Below are positions 27,498-36,926 of a stretch of 64,000 nucleotides of DNA, piece after piece. Location of the stretch: contig NZ_AP025698.1 of assembly GCF_023167465.1 (NCBI RefSeq), forward strand, positions 186,001 to 250,000. Direction: 5' to 3'. Below the pieces are notes generated by a model. That model had not been told where the DNA came from. It saw only the letters and a list, made by a program, of their open reading frames with translations, and ran no database searches. The translations under genes and the position numbers were made by a program. Position 1 is the stretch's first letter; the number at the start of each line of letters is the position of its first letter. This stretch comes from Methanothermobacter tenebrarum. GTDB lineage: Archaea; Methanobacteriota; Methanobacteria; Methanobacteriales; DSM-23052.

Positions 27498-28449
27498 CTA
27501 TCTGGTTGTTTAGTTCTTCTATTTCATATTTTAGTTCTCCCATGGTGGCAACTTTTTCTGCGAAGGCGTTATGGCGGTGTATGCTTTCCTCGTTGATTTG
27601 TCTTACTGTTACAAGGGTGTCATCGGGTAGGTGTGGGAATTCTTTAACTATGCGGTGTATCATGTTCCTGACGCAGTCTTCTACGAACATGGGGTTACTG
27701 TGGGCTTCTATTACTACGGCGTTTTCGTCCGGTCTTTTTAATAGTTCATAGACTGGTGAGCTCATTGATTCTTCTATTATCCTTATCAGGTCTTCGCCTC
27801 TTATTGTGTGATCTTCTGGGACTTCTATCATGATCATGCCTTTTCCTCTCTGGTTGTGTGAGGCTATGGGGACTGTTTCGAGGACTTTTTCTATTTTTTC
27901 TTCGTCTAGGAATTTTCTTAGTTCTTGTCTTGCTGTTTCTTTTATTGTTTCTTGTGCGCAGGGGCAGACTGTCATGCCCACTACCTCGGCGCCTATCATC
28001 TTCCTTATTATGACTTCGTCCCGGTCTCTGTATCCAACGGCATCTGCCATTATCTTTGTCATTTCTTGGCTTCTTTTGTGGGTGATTGGGGATCTTTTCC
28101 TGAACATGAAGTCGCTTTCCATGCTGACTTCGGCTCTCCTGGCATATTTGTGTTTTTTGAGTAGTGAGTTAACTATTTCTGCGCATAATGATTCTAGTTC
28201 GAGGACGTTCCTTTCAACCACTTCTTCTAGTACTTCGCTGATGGCTTCGGGGTTTCTTGACATGTGGATTCCTCTTTGTTTGCTTGGCAGGTCTACGAAG
28301 GCGTTGAAGGTTGGTAGGAGTATTATTGGTCTTTTGTTTTCTCTTTCGATTTTGAGAAGTTTCTTAACCCCTGTGACCCCTACTCTTGTAAGGTGTACGG
28401 GGATTGTTGGTATTTTTTCTTGTGTGTCTGGGAAGCAGATCATGCCCAA
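27472..28449 (-). CDS. mptA: GTP cyclohydrolase IV (methanopterin synthesis)
   Basis: The 325-residue protein belongs to the COG1469 type I GTP cyclohydrolase family. It contains 'VGVTGVKKLLKIERENKRP' (about residue 23), 'VVGMTVCPCAQE' with a metal-ligand Cys (about 158), and 'NPMFVEDCVRNMIH' near the C terminus. MptA hydrolyses GTP to 7,8-dihydro-D-neopterin 2',3'-cyclic phosphate, the first step of methanopterin synthesis. TTG at 28449 has 'gaggtg' at good spacing; ATG 28443 is an alternative. Confidence 0.93.
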   Translation of the reverse strand: MGMICFPDTQEKIPTIPVHLTRVGVTGVKKLLKIERENKRPIILLPTFNAFVDLPSKQRGIHMSRNPEAISEVLEEVVERNVLELESLCAEIVNSLLKKHKYARRAEVSMESDFMFRKRSPITHKRSQEMTKIMADAVGYRDRDEVIIRKMIGAEVVGMTVCPCAQETIKETARQELRKFLDEEKIEKVLETVPIASHNQRGKGMIMIEVPEDHTIRGEDLIRIIEESMSSPVYELLKRPDENAVVIEAHSNPMFVEDCVRNMIHRIVKEFPHLPDDTLVTVRQINEESIHRHNAFAEKVATMGELKYEIEELNNQIGGQLDKTP

Positions 28450-28487
28450 ATTTTACACCTCAATTTTTAGAGTATACTAGGAGGAAT

Positions 28488-28499
28488 CTTATATATAAG
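28488..28499 (-). promoter_or_regulatory. Promoter of the mptA cluster
   Basis: The perfect palindrome CTTATATATAAG is a strong TATA box. Transcription toward mptA would begin near 28468, followed by the 'gaggtg' ribosome site at 28455-28460. Confidence 0.55.
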
Positions 28500-28529
28500 T
28501 TCGATGTTTAATTTTAGATTCTTGGTGCT

Positions 28530-29204
28530 TTATTGTTTTGAGAGTATTTTGATGAGTTTGTTATCTGTTATGTCTTTTGGGTTATCTAGGATGATTTTTG
28601 CATTGTAGAGTTTTTTGGCTTTTTCTGCGATGAGTTTTGATGTTGGATTGGGTTCTGCTAATACTATGACCTTTTTTATGCCCATTTTTTTAATTTTACG
28701 CTCTATATCATATTTTGTGTGTTCTATCCTCTTTTTTATATTCTCTAGGGTTTTTTCTGGGATTCTGGGGTTTATTTTTTTCATGTCTTCGACTGAGAGT
28801 GGGGCGCCGGTAACGATGATATGTGGGGCCTCGATCCCCTTTTTAGCCAATACTCTTTTCGCGTCACTTTTTGTGGTTATTATAAGCGTATCCAGGGATA
28901 ATTCTCTTATTTTATCCTTTAAGTCTTCCATTTCTAATACTTTGAAGTCTGAGAGTATTTTATCGATTTTCTCCCTGGCCTTGAGGAGGTGTTGGCTGAA
29001 TCCAACTGCTTCCTCCCTTGAGAGCCTATGATGGGGTAAGCTTTTATAAATGTAATCTTCAGCCCGTATCAGTTCTTTCAGGGCATTTTCGAAGTGTTTG
29101 ACGTTGATTACACCCTCCTCTGGTTCTCTTATCATGGTCTTTTTTTGTTTAATGCATGCTTTTTTTATGAGTTCTTCTGCTTGTTTTATCCGCATCCTTT
29201 CCAT
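28530..29204 (-). CDS. Uncharacterised archaeal protein
   Basis: The 224-residue protein is Lys-rich and mostly helical to about residue 100, then has an alternating beta/alpha part ('LDTLIITTKSDAKRVLAKKGIEAPHIIVTGAP', 'KVIVLAEPNPTSKLIAEKAKKLY') resembling a small Toprim- or Rossmann-like domain. I do not recognise a named family with certainty; similar proteins are conserved in methanogens. The ATG follows a 'gagagg'-type ribosome site. It is on the minus strand, 15 bases downstream of the deacetylase-like gene. Confidence 0.65.
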   Translation of the reverse strand: MERMRIKQAEELIKKACIKQKKTMIREPEEGVINVKHFENALKELIRAEDYIYKSLPHHRLSREEAVGFSQHLLKAREKIDKILSDFKVLEMEDLKDKIRELSLDTLIITTKSDAKRVLAKKGIEAPHIIVTGAPLSVEDMKKINPRIPEKTLENIKKRIEHTKYDIERKIKKMGIKKVIVLAEPNPTSKLIAEKAKKLYNAKIILDNPKDITDNKLIKILSKQ

Positions 29205-29219
29205 GGTGCGATCCTCTCA

Positions 29220-30217
29220 TCATATTTTGAAATATTCTGAAAACTTATCCCTTATCCTCTTGAATACACTCTTCACAGGATCTGAGGCTCTTATCCCATC
29301 CTCTATTGGACTCTCAAGGCCCATTAGTGATCTGACAAATTTTAAATTTGAATTTGCAAGGGCCTCTAGGTTATATCCTCCTTCAAGGACTGCGACCACC
29401 CTTTCATTTTTTAAGTATGATCCTATCCAAGTATAAAATTCTTCATCAACCCTAATATTAGCTAGGGGATCATCTTTGTGGGCGTCGAAACCAGCCTCTA
29501 GGAAGACCATACTCGGCTTGAATTCATCCTTCACAGGCTCCAGTATCCTTGATAGTATCCATATGTAATCGCTGGTATTTGAACCGGGTGGCATAGGAAT
29601 ATTCAGGGTGTAGCCCATACCATCACCGGCACCCATCTCCTCTACGAATCCCGTGCCAGGGTATAGTGTTTTCGGGTCCTGGTGTATGGAAATATACATT
29701 ACATTGGGGTCATCATAAAATATGTCGGCTGTCCCATTGCCATAATGCACGTCAAAGTCTATTATAAGGAAATGATCCGATCCCTTTTCTCTAAGATGTT
29801 CTATGGCTATCGCCATATTATTAAATATGCAGAAGCCCATGGCCCTGTCCCTGGTGGCATGATGTCCTGGTGGTCTTGCAACCGAGTAGGCCCATCCACC
29901 ATCCTCTGAGACGATCTCTGATGCCATGATAGCGCCCCCAGCGGCTAGAAGCGCGACATTGTAACTTTCACTTGTCATGTAAGTGTCATAGTCAAGGTAG
30001 CCCCCCCTCTCTCTGCGAATCCTTTCACATAATCCATATGTGCTTGGCTATGAACCCTTAGAATATCACTGGGGCTTGCCATTCTTGGTTCCACTATTTT
30101 GAGATCTAGAATGCGGAGGGCTTCCATGATAACATCTGTTCTTTTCTTATTTTCCACATGGAACTTCATATTATGAAGATCATAGGATGGAGAATAAACG
30201 ATTGTCATAACCTGCAC
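29220..30217 (-). pseudogene. Histone deacetylase / acetoin-utilisation-type hydrolase, frameshifted
   Basis: The upstream frame (29975-30217, 80 residues) and the downstream frame (29220-29978, 252 residues) are two parts of one arginase-fold deacetylase. The upstream part has 'HSQAHMDYVKGFAERGG'. The downstream part has 'RPPGHHATRDRAMGFCIFNN', 'IIDFDVHYGNGTADIF' and 'ISIHQDPKTLYPGTG', the zinc and catalytic His/Asp motifs. They join at a run of seven Gs on the coding strand (Cs at 30001-30007); eight or five would restore the frame to GGYLDYDTYM. The break overlaps as ATGA at 29975-29978. Possible explanations are inactivation, slippage or a sequencing error. Confidence 0.8.
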
Positions 30218-30230
30218 CCTCTATGGTCGG

Positions 30231-30695
30231 TTATAGCATCTTGGAGGATGTCATATCCTCTTTAACAATATTTAAGACCGTCTGGGTGTATGTTCTTTGA
30301 ACGTCATTTTCCTTGAGGAGGCCCTTTATGAACTTGTCAAGTTCGCTGGTGTCCCTGAATTTCCCTATTAATATGGCGTCGAATTCTCCTGTAACATCAT
30401 AGATCGCTAGTACGTTCTTATGATATGCTGTTCTCTCCTCCCAGTTTCTCAAGACTCCACCTTTTACTCTGACACCTATAATCGCCGTCAACTTGTAGCC
30501 AAGTTTTGAATGATCTATCACAGGGACGAATTTTTTTATCACCCCATTTTTCATGAGCTTCTCCACCCTATTGTGGACGGTGCCCACTGATACTCCGAGT
30601 TTCCTTGAAATCTCCCTATAGGACATCCTCCCATCCTCATTAAGGAGATGGAGTATCTTCTTGTCTATCTCATCTATTTTAACAATATCCTCCAT
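30231..30695 (-). CDS. Lrp/AsnC-family transcriptional regulator
   Basis: The protein has an N-terminal winged HTH ('IDEIDKKILHLLNEDGRMSYREISRKLGVSVGTVHNRVEKL') and a C-terminal RAM/ACT-like ligand domain ('TAIIGVRVKGG', 'GEFDAILIGKFRDTSELDKFIK'). Start ATG 30695 is chosen because 'gggtgatgat' directly precedes it, whereas ATG 30716 has no ribosome site. Lrp proteins form octamers and respond to amino acids. The target is not evident. Confidence 0.85.
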   Translation of the reverse strand: MEDIVKIDEIDKKILHLLNEDGRMSYREISRKLGVSVGTVHNRVEKLMKNGVIKKFVPVIDHSKLGYKLTAIIGVRVKGGVLRNWEERTAYHKNVLAIYDVTGEFDAILIGKFRDTSELDKFIKGLLKENDVQRTYTQTVLNIVKEDMTSSKML

Positions 30696-30731
30696 ATCAT
30701 CACCCATCCATTTCATCCTATTAGGGGGGGA

Positions 30732-31471
30732 TTATCTGGAGTATAGTAGTCCAAGGGCCCTATAATAGAATAGGGAAAGATAAGATCCTATGAAGATTGC
30801 GGATAATAGGTTCGCGATTACGTAAGCGACTACTGGTCCTGTAACTATGTTAATGCCCACGTAACCTAGGTTATTATGAATTTTAATGCGAAGCTGATTA
30901 TCCCAACCATGATTACAACTACAATATACCAGATGATATATTTCCCCCATCCAATCCTTGATATGGCATCCAATACTTCTCGAATTCTGAACGCTGCTCT
31001 AAATTGGCCATTAGCCGCCATATGGGCTATTGCTATCGTAAGAGGTAACAAGAATATTATGGCTACTATAATCCCAACTAATCCTGTGATGCTGCTGATA
31101 GTTGGGTTTGCACGGGCTATGAAGGGGCCGATATCCATGATCAGCCCCGGTATTATCATATAGATTATAAACACGATTGAAACTTTAAGTCCGTCAATGA
31201 ACATCTCCCCCAGCCTATCAAACTCGGGAAGCTCATCAGAACCTGCTATTGTAGTCCTGAGTACCCTGAAAGTGTATCCAATAACAAAGAATAATGGGAT
31301 TAACATTAGGATCAGGGAGACTACCATTAAGATTAGTGGAGGTGCTGATAGAAATCCCCCCAATAGGGGAAGTGTGTTTATGAGTAGGAATATTACACCT
31401 AATGTGATTAATTTCCTCCAATTCGATGCTGGGTACTTGATGGCGTCGCCTATAATCTCGCGGATATTCAC
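30732..31471 (-). pseudogene. DUF4013 membrane protein, frameshifted near the C terminus
   Basis: The protein starts at GTG 31471 (NIREIIGDAIKYPASNW, with 'gggggtg' upstream) and shows four to five hydrophobic segments. The frame stops at 30866 (FALKFIIT-stop). The remaining residues (NLGYVGINIVTGP...NLLSAIF..SYLSLFYYRALGLLYSR) lie in another frame to 30732 and match the end of the paralogue at 31714-32421. A one-base change in 'cataataacc' explains it. DUF4013 proteins are integral membrane proteins of unknown function. Confidence 0.75.
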
Positions 31472-31518
31472 AATATTACACCCCCTAGAATATCTGGGGA
31501 TTAAATTTGTCAGTTTCA

Positions 31519-31530
31519 TTATATATAATT
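31519..31530 (-). promoter_or_regulatory. Promoter shared in sequence by the DUF4013 paralogues (copy 1)
   Basis: On the minus strand the block 'atatcaagtaattatatataat' is nearly the same as the one upstream of the second paralogue (32471-32483 and flanks). The TATA centre is 53 bases before the GTG start, as in copy 2 (55 bases). Confidence 0.6.
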
Positions 31531-31713
31531 ACTTGATATTTTTTAAAATTTGGAAAAAAATTTAGAAAAAATAGGATAATAGGAATACGAAGAAAAAATA
31601 TGTGCGACTTCATGGAAGGAAACAATACACAACTAGCATACCATAGAGGGAGATACACTCCAAAGGACAAAAACCCAAAGTACCCAAAAAAATAATGGGG
31701 AATGGGGTAGATT

Positions 31714-32421
31714 TTACTGATAGGCATATCGGAGGCCAAGAGCTCTGTAATAGAACAGGTTAAGATAAGGTTGCAAGAAGAGCATTACTAGTATGTAATT
31801 GACAGCTGAGCCAACCACTGGGGCTATTAATCCCATTAAACCTGATATTACGCCTATAACCAATGATGCTATGAAGCCGATTATTCCACCAACGATAATA
31901 ACCGCGATGTACCAGATGATATAGTCCACCCATCCGATATCTGATATGACATCAAGTATTTCCCTGATTCGGAATGCTGCTCCAAGATCACTGTCATGGA
32001 ATGCCATATGAGCTAATGCGATTGTTAATAATAGTCCGAATATTATGGCAACGATGACCCCTATTATCACAAGGCCGCCACCAGCTTGTAGAAGCAATGT
32101 TGGATCTGTTACGCCTAGACCATATCCATATAATCCTGTGAAAACACCAGCAAGCATGATTATCAGTGGTATTATCATATAGGCTATAGTAACTACGAAG
32201 ACTTTAAGTCCGTCAATGAGCATTTCACCCCATTCATCGAATTCTGGAAGCTCATTAAAGCCGGCTATTGTGGCTTTAAGAACCCTGAAAACGTACCCGA
32301 GAGCCAAGAACGCTGGGATTATCACAAAACCTAACAAAAGTAGTATTCCAAGTGTTAAAAGCTTTTTCCAATCAGATATCGGGTACTTGACGGCGTCACC
32401 TATAATTTCGCCAATATCCAC
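31714..32421 (-). CDS. DUF4013 membrane protein
   Basis: The 235-residue integral membrane protein opens with MDIGEIIGDAVKYPISDWKK and has about six hydrophobic segments, ending in 'LNLFYYRALGLRYAYQ'. The start is GTG 32421 with 'ggaggaggtg' six bases upstream. It is the intact paralogue of 30732-31471. The 240-base gap between the two holds only the promoter of copy 1 and an A-rich stretch. The function is unknown. Confidence 0.8.
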   Translation of the reverse strand: MDIGEIIGDAVKYPISDWKKLLTLGILLLLGFVIIPAFLALGYVFRVLKATIAGFNELPEFDEWGEMLIDGLKVFVVTIAYMIIPLIIMLAGVFTGLYGYGLGVTDPTLLLQAGGGLVIIGVIVAIIFGLLLTIALAHMAFHDSDLGAAFRIREILDVISDIGWVDYIIWYIAVIIVGGIIGFIASLVIGVISGLMGLIAPVVGSAVNYILVMLFLQPYLNLFYYRALGLRYAYQ

Positions 32422-32470
32422 ATTTTACACCTCCTCCCAAAACATACAATCTTATAATTTCTTGCTTTAA

Positions 32471-32483
32471 TTATATATAAATT
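32471..32483 (-). promoter_or_regulatory. Promoter of the intact DUF4013 gene (copy 2)
   Basis: Minus-strand 'atatcaaataatttatatataatt' forms BRE plus TATA. The start site is expected near 32450, giving a leader of about 29 nt. It matches copy 1 closely. Confidence 0.6.
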
Positions 32484-32606
32484 ATTTGATATTGTGCTCT
32501 GGTTTAAAGGTTGCAAAAGGGTGGATATTGGATGTCCTTCGCAAAAATTTATATAATGGATAAGGTTTATGAAGGCATGATCTAACAATAGTATATTGGT
32601 GTTCCT

Positions 32607-33293
32607 ATGAAGAAAACTGCGATTTTCATCATTTTAGTAATGATCTTCGTAGGATATGTGCATTTCACAACAGCTAATGGGGAGTTCGAGCCTCTCGGTA
32701 GATTGGCTTTTGTTAAATTGGCCAATCCCGACATGTACCCTGGTCATCCACATTCTAGGTTACTTGCTGAGTATGCGAGGTCTCATGGATCTAAATGCGC
32801 CCTTGTAGTCCATTATGGTGGAACCTCCAATTATCGCAGCTACATGGAAGGAGACATCCTAATACTACAACTAGCATATGTAGAGAAAAAACCATACACT
32901 CAAAGGATAAACTGGAGTGAAGTATGGGAGGAGGGGGTTAATGGCGTGCCAGCCGACAAATGGACTTATAGGAGTGATGGGATAGAATTTCAAACCTTAG
33001 ATGAAGCCTTGGCCTATATCAGAAAACGTGCGGAGGAAAATGGCCAAGAGGGGTCCATACCACTTGTCTACCATGGGACTGTAAGGGAGGGTGACATTAT
33101 AATAAACCAAGGTTGTGGCTTCCCATTATATTATCATATAATACGGAGCCAATATGGGCCATTGGTAGCATACTATTATGTACTTAAGGGTTTCTTTTAT
33201 CCATACATTTATAATCCTTATCGTAATTTTGAAATTAAAAATGCGGGGGCCCTACAATATTATTACACCCATGACATGTTAAATTATGAATAG
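32607..33293 (+). CDS. Secreted protein of unknown function
   Basis: The 228-residue protein has a clear signal peptide (MKKTAIFIILVMIFVGYVHF, cleavage near TTANG). The mature part has 'LGRLAFVKLANPDMYPGH', 'GSKCALVVHYGG' and 'NQGCGFPLYYHII'. The two cysteines (about residues 63 and 169) could form a disulfide. I do not recognise the family. Its last 59 bases overlap the convergent trm1 gene. Confidence 0.65.
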   Translation: MKKTAIFIILVMIFVGYVHFTTANGEFEPLGRLAFVKLANPDMYPGHPHSRLLAEYARSHGSKCALVVHYGGTSNYRSYMEGDILILQLAYVEKKPYTQRINWSEVWEEGVNGVPADKWTYRSDGIEFQTLDEALAYIRKRAEENGQEGSIPLVYHGTVREGDIIINQGCGFPLYYHIIRSQYGPLVAYYYVLKGFFYPYIYNPYRNFEIKNAGALQYYYTHDMLNYE

Positions 33294-34428
33294 ATTTGAT
33301 TGATTTTTTTAATTCAATTATTGGGGCGTTGGTTTTTATACCGGTAGCTTTGCAGTGGCTCCGAGTTGCCTTAAAACCTTTTTCTTGTAGTTTTTCCATG
33401 ATCTTTTTGAGGGGTGGGGCGCTTATCCCCATTTTGCTGCAAATTTTATGGATATCATAGAATGTTGGGGGCATCCCACTCTCGCCTTCTAAAAGTTTTA
33501 ATAATTTTAGGGTTTCTCCTTTTTTGTTCAACCTTTTCTCGGGTAGTAGTCTTATCATTCCTTTGATGAAATTTTCATCCTCTAATTCTCCTATCCAAAG
33601 TGGACCGCTAAAATCTGTTTTCCCACCACATTGGGGGCACTCTAGTGGCAGGATTGGTAGCATACCATACTCTAGGCTTCGGGATAGGCAATTGTGGCAA
33701 TGATAGATGAATCCAATATTATTTTTGAGCGATTTGTCTGTCTTCGCCGCTCCTTTGCCAATTTCTAAGTAAAGGCGCATATAATGTTGGCTGCTATAAG
33801 CTAACCTCACCTTGATATATTTTTTATATTTTGCAAGGGTTAGGCTTGTGAAACCTGCTAGTATTCTCAGACCATTTTCATGGCAATATTCTGTCTTTAA
33901 GGGCACTGCATTATATTTCCTTATACAAGGTTTTTTGTATGTGCCGCAGAGGCTGGAAGTATCTGTTGCCGTGACGCATAACAGGGAGCCCTTTTTAAGG
34001 GAATAGCCGGCTGATTCTATAAATGGGGATGGCGTGCCGAAGGGGTCTATATCAACGACATCAAACACGCCCCTATTCTTCCGGAGTAGGATGTTGGCAT
34101 CCTCCATTGTTATGTCAACATGGGCGTTGTTGAGTTTACTATTCTTTTCTATGAATTCCACTGCAAGTGGGTTTATGTCATTGGCTAGGACGCTTTCAAC
34201 TCCTCCTATTTCAACATGATATCTTATACCCCTTATACCACTACCAGCGAAGATATCAGCTATTTTTATCCTGGATTTTTTCTCCTTTTGGAATTGTTGA
34301 ATTGCCAGGACTGAAATGTCCCTGTTAAGCTCCATATTGGGATTATAGAATACGGGGGCCTTGGAGGAAACCTTATCGAAACTGGGGATTTTGATTGTTA
34401 CCATACCCTCTTTGACTGTCTTCATCAT
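33235..34428 (-). CDS. trm1: tRNA (guanine26-N2)-dimethyltransferase
   Basis: The 397-residue SAM enzyme shows 'FAGSGIRGIRYHVE' (SAM loop, about residue 61), 'ANDINPLAVEFIEKN', 'DVVDIDPFGTPSPFIESA' (catalytic DPFG) and a zinc motif 'CHNC...CPQCGG'. It dimethylates G26 of tRNA. The C terminus after 'GIKTNAPI' has a short extra tail ('KKSIKSIHNLTCHGCNNIV') that lies in the overlap with the secreted-protein gene. It starts at the ATG pair 34425/34428. Confidence 0.92.
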   Translation of the reverse strand: MMKTVKEGMVTIKIPSFDKVSSKAPVFYNPNMELNRDISVLAIQQFQKEKKSRIKIADIFAGSGIRGIRYHVEIGGVESVLANDINPLAVEFIEKNSKLNNAHVDITMEDANILLRKNRGVFDVVDIDPFGTPSPFIESAGYSLKKGSLLCVTATDTSSLCGTYKKPCIRKYNAVPLKTEYCHENGLRILAGFTSLTLAKYKKYIKVRLAYSSQHYMRLYLEIGKGAAKTDKSLKNNIGFIYHCHNCLSRSLEYGMLPILPLECPQCGGKTDFSGPLWIGELEDENFIKGMIRLLPEKRLNKKGETLKLLKLLEGESGMPPTFYDIHKICSKMGISAPPLKKIMEKLQEKGFKATRSHCKATGIKTNAPIIELKKSIKSIHNLTCHGCNNIVGPPHF

Positions 34429-34500
34429 ATTACCAATATAAGTTTATACTTTTAATAGGGTTAATGTAAAATTTAACGAGAACAGAAGTTTGGGGATTAT

Positions 34501-35493
34501 ATGGATTCTGGGAAGATAACTTGTCCTTGGTGTGGAACCTTAAACCGGGTGAGTGCCAGATTTTGCATTTCCTGCGGTAGAAGATTAGAAGATCTGGCCT
34601 ATGATGGGCCCAGGTTTTTATTTAATGCTAGAGAGGGTAATAATAGTCTGTGGAGGTATATTCTAACTATAATATTAACCCTCGGAGCTTCCAGCATACT
34701 TGTGGGGATAATATTAGGTGTATTCTTTGGGATCATACTCGTTTTATCCCATAGGACATTTGATATTAGTATATTATTTAATCCATTTTATCTGCTTATA
34801 GTCGCCGGTTTGGTGTTCTCTGTAGCTTATATTTTCCTTTATTTATCTGTGAGGTTTTTGCATAATAGAAGCTTCAGATCCCTTATAAACACTGGTCGAG
34901 AAATTGACTGGAGGAGGATGGTGAAGGGGGCTCTTGCATGGTTTCTGGTAATCTCGGTCTTGGATATCATATATTTCATTTTAAGCCCGAGGTCTTTTAA
35001 ATTTTCATTTGAACCACAAAGTTTCTTCTTATTAGCTGTGATAGCCCTTATTGTATTCCCAATACAAGCGTCCTTCGAAGAAGTTTTTTTCAGAGGATAT
35101 CTTTTACAGGCACTCGGCCTCTTATCAAAGAAGCCCATCCTGGTTTTGATTGTGAATTCATTGATATTCGCCGGACTTCACTGGTGGAATGGGAGCAATC
35201 CAGTGACGAGCTTATCTATTGTGATAAGCGCCTTTATAATAGGTTTAATGTTAGGATTAATCACCCTTGCAGATGATGGTATAGAGTTGGCTGTGGGTAT
35301 CCATATCATTAATAACCTTTATGTGAGTCTAATCCATAATTCACCTGACAGTGGAATCGGTAACCTACCATCTTTGGTGGTAACACCACCAAGCCCCTAC
35401 CTTTCACCCATCATACTCATAGTGGCTGTCCTAATTGTAATATTCATATTATTCAAGGATAGGAGAGAAGATATCCTCAAAGTACTCAGGTGA
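34501..35493 (+). CDS. CPBP-family intramembrane metalloprotease with zinc ribbon
   Basis: Residues 1-30 form a zinc ribbon (CPWCG...CISCG). About eight hydrophobic segments follow. The CPBP/CAAX-protease motifs are present: 'EEVFFRGYLLQ' (EExxxR, about residue 200), 'FAGLHWW' (about 223) and 'GIHIINNLY' (HxxxN, about 268). Family members are type II CAAX prenyl proteases or related glutamic-type membrane proteases. The substrate is unknown. Confidence 0.85.
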   Translation: MDSGKITCPWCGTLNRVSARFCISCGRRLEDLAYDGPRFLFNAREGNNSLWRYILTIILTLGASSILVGIILGVFFGIILVLSHRTFDISILFNPFYLLIVAGLVFSVAYIFLYLSVRFLHNRSFRSLINTGREIDWRRMVKGALAWFLVISVLDIIYFILSPRSFKFSFEPQSFFLLAVIALIVFPIQASFEEVFFRGYLLQALGLLSKKPILVLIVNSLIFAGLHWWNGSNPVTSLSIVISAFIIGLMLGLITLADDGIELAVGIHIINNLYVSLIHNSPDSGIGNLPSLVVTPPSPYLSPIILIVAVLIVIFILFKDRREDILKVLR

Positions 35494-35502
35494 GGTTTCG
35501 AA

Positions 35503-36582
35503 ATGATACCAATCGCAAGTCCAATAATAGAAAATGATGAAATCCAGGAAGTAGTAAATGTATTACGTTCAGGTTTCCTCGCCCAGGGCCCCAAGGTCGA
35601 GGAATTTGAAAAAGCATTCGCCAATTACACTAATAGTAGACATGCCGTGGCCACAAGCTCTGGTACAAGCGCATTACATGTTGCATTATCAGCGGCTGGT
35701 GTGGGTAAAGGTGATGAGGTTATAACAACACCTTTTAGTTTCGCCGCCACTTCAAACGCGGCCCTCTATGTTGGGGCCCGGCCAGTCTTTGTTGACATAA
35801 ACCCCCTAACATACAACATAGACCCTGAAGGGATAGAGGATGCTATAACAAGGGATACCAAGGCTATAATAGTTGTCCACCTTTACGGGCAGCCAGCTGA
35901 AATGGACCATATCAAGGACATAGGTGAGGATCATGGACTCATAGTTATTGAGGATGCGGCCCAAGCACATGGAGCGTTATATCATGGCAGGAAGGTGGGT
36001 TCATTGGGTGATATTGCATGTTTCAGCTTCTATCCTACGAAGAATATCACCACAGGCGAGGGGGGGATGATCACAACTGATGATGAGGATATAGCCCGCC
36101 TGGCTAGGATGATAAGATCTCATGGTGAAAGTGAACGTTACGAGCATGTTATCCTAGGATACAATTTTAGGATGACTGATATAGCCGCTGCCATTGGGAT
36201 AGTTCAACTTAAAAAACTTGACAAATTCAATGATAGAAGAATAGAAAATGCAGAATATCTAACAGAGAATCTTGAAGCTCTTGATTATATTAAGACACCA
36301 TATGTTATGGATGATGTGAAGCATGTCTTTCACCAGTATACTGTAAGGGTTGAAAATAGGGAAAGATGGATAGAATATCTCCGAGGGGAGGGTATAGGGG
36401 TTGGAGTGCATTATCCAAGGCCAATCTATCGTCAACCATTATATGAGGATCTTGGTTTAGTGGCTGATTGTCCAGAGGCTGAGAAGGCCTCTAGGGAGGT
36501 CTTGTCATTGCCAGTCCATCCTAGCTTAACCATGGATGACCTTGATAGGATAATTGATGCGGTTGAGAATTTCCCAGGTTAG
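35503..36582 (+). CDS. DegT/DnrJ/EryC1/StrS-family aminotransferase
   Basis: The 359-residue PLP enzyme has '[19 protein letters not shown]' (about residue 50), '[10 protein letters not shown]' (about 150) and the PLP lysine in '[13 protein letters not shown]' (about 184). Family members form amino sugars on nucleotide sugars for surface polysaccharides or cofactors. The gene follows the CPBP protease by 9 bases. No other sugar gene is nearby, so its product is uncertain. Confidence 0.85.
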   Translation: MIPIASPIIENDEIQEVVNVLRSGFLAQGPKVEEFEKAFANYTNSRHAVATSSGTSALHVALSAAGVGKGDEVITTPFSFAATSNAALYVGARPVFVDINPLTYNIDPEGIEDAITRDTKAIIVVHLYGQPAEMDHIKDIGEDHGLIVIEDAAQAHGALYHGRKVGSLGDIACFSFYPTKNITTGEGGMITTDDEDIARLARMIRSHGESERYEHVILGYNFRMTDIAAAIGIVQLKKLDKFNDRRIENAEYLTENLEALDYIKTPYVMDDVKHVFHQYTVRVENRERWIEYLRGEGIGVGVHYPRPIYRQPLYEDLGLVADCPEAEKASREVLSLPVHPSLTMDDLDRIIDAVENFPG

Positions 36583-36878
36583 AGTTTGCTCTTCACAGAT
36601 GCTACCTTATCCTTTAGAGTTTTTTCAACATCCCTTCTATCATCTATTTTAACTGTAGTATACACCCTATCACAGTCTAATCCTAGCACGGCCTCATGAG
36701 CCGCCTTTACAGCATCTAGGATGTCATCAAGGTCTTCGGCTTCTATCTGCGTCCCCATACCAGATATTTCACATCTAATATTCTTCTTTTCTATTGCTTT
36801 TATCGCGGCAACTATATAGTCACTTAAACTTGTATCCCCTGTTCCTATGGGGATTATAGTTAATTCTGCTGTTATCAA
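36579..36878 (-). CDS. MTH1187/YkoF-type protein (UPF0045)
   Basis: The 99-residue protein has '[25 protein letters not shown]' at the start and '[18 protein letters not shown]' in the middle, both typical of the MTH1187 family of small thiamine-binding-like proteins. Crystal structures exist for M. thermautotrophicus MTH1187, and the context here matches. The role in vivo is not settled. It overlaps the convergent aminotransferase by 4 bases. Confidence 0.88.
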   Translation of the reverse strand: MITAELTIIPIGTGDTSLSDYIVAAIKAIEKKNIRCEISGMGTQIEAEDLDDILDAVKAAHEAVLGLDCDRVYTTVKIDDRRDVEKTLKDKVASVKSKL

Positions 36879-36926
36879 TCACAATCCCCCCAACTAAATG
36901 ATATGTTGAACATATAATATTATATT

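Noticed and set aside
31540..31713. A-rich gap between the DUF4013 genes read as a small gene
   Set aside because: The only frames overlap the real gene or promoter, with no start signal or known motif.
31485..31739. 84-residue antisense-gap frame with hydrophobic residues
   Set aside because: It covers the promoter of copy 1 and low-complexity DNA; hydrophobic codons follow from T-richness.
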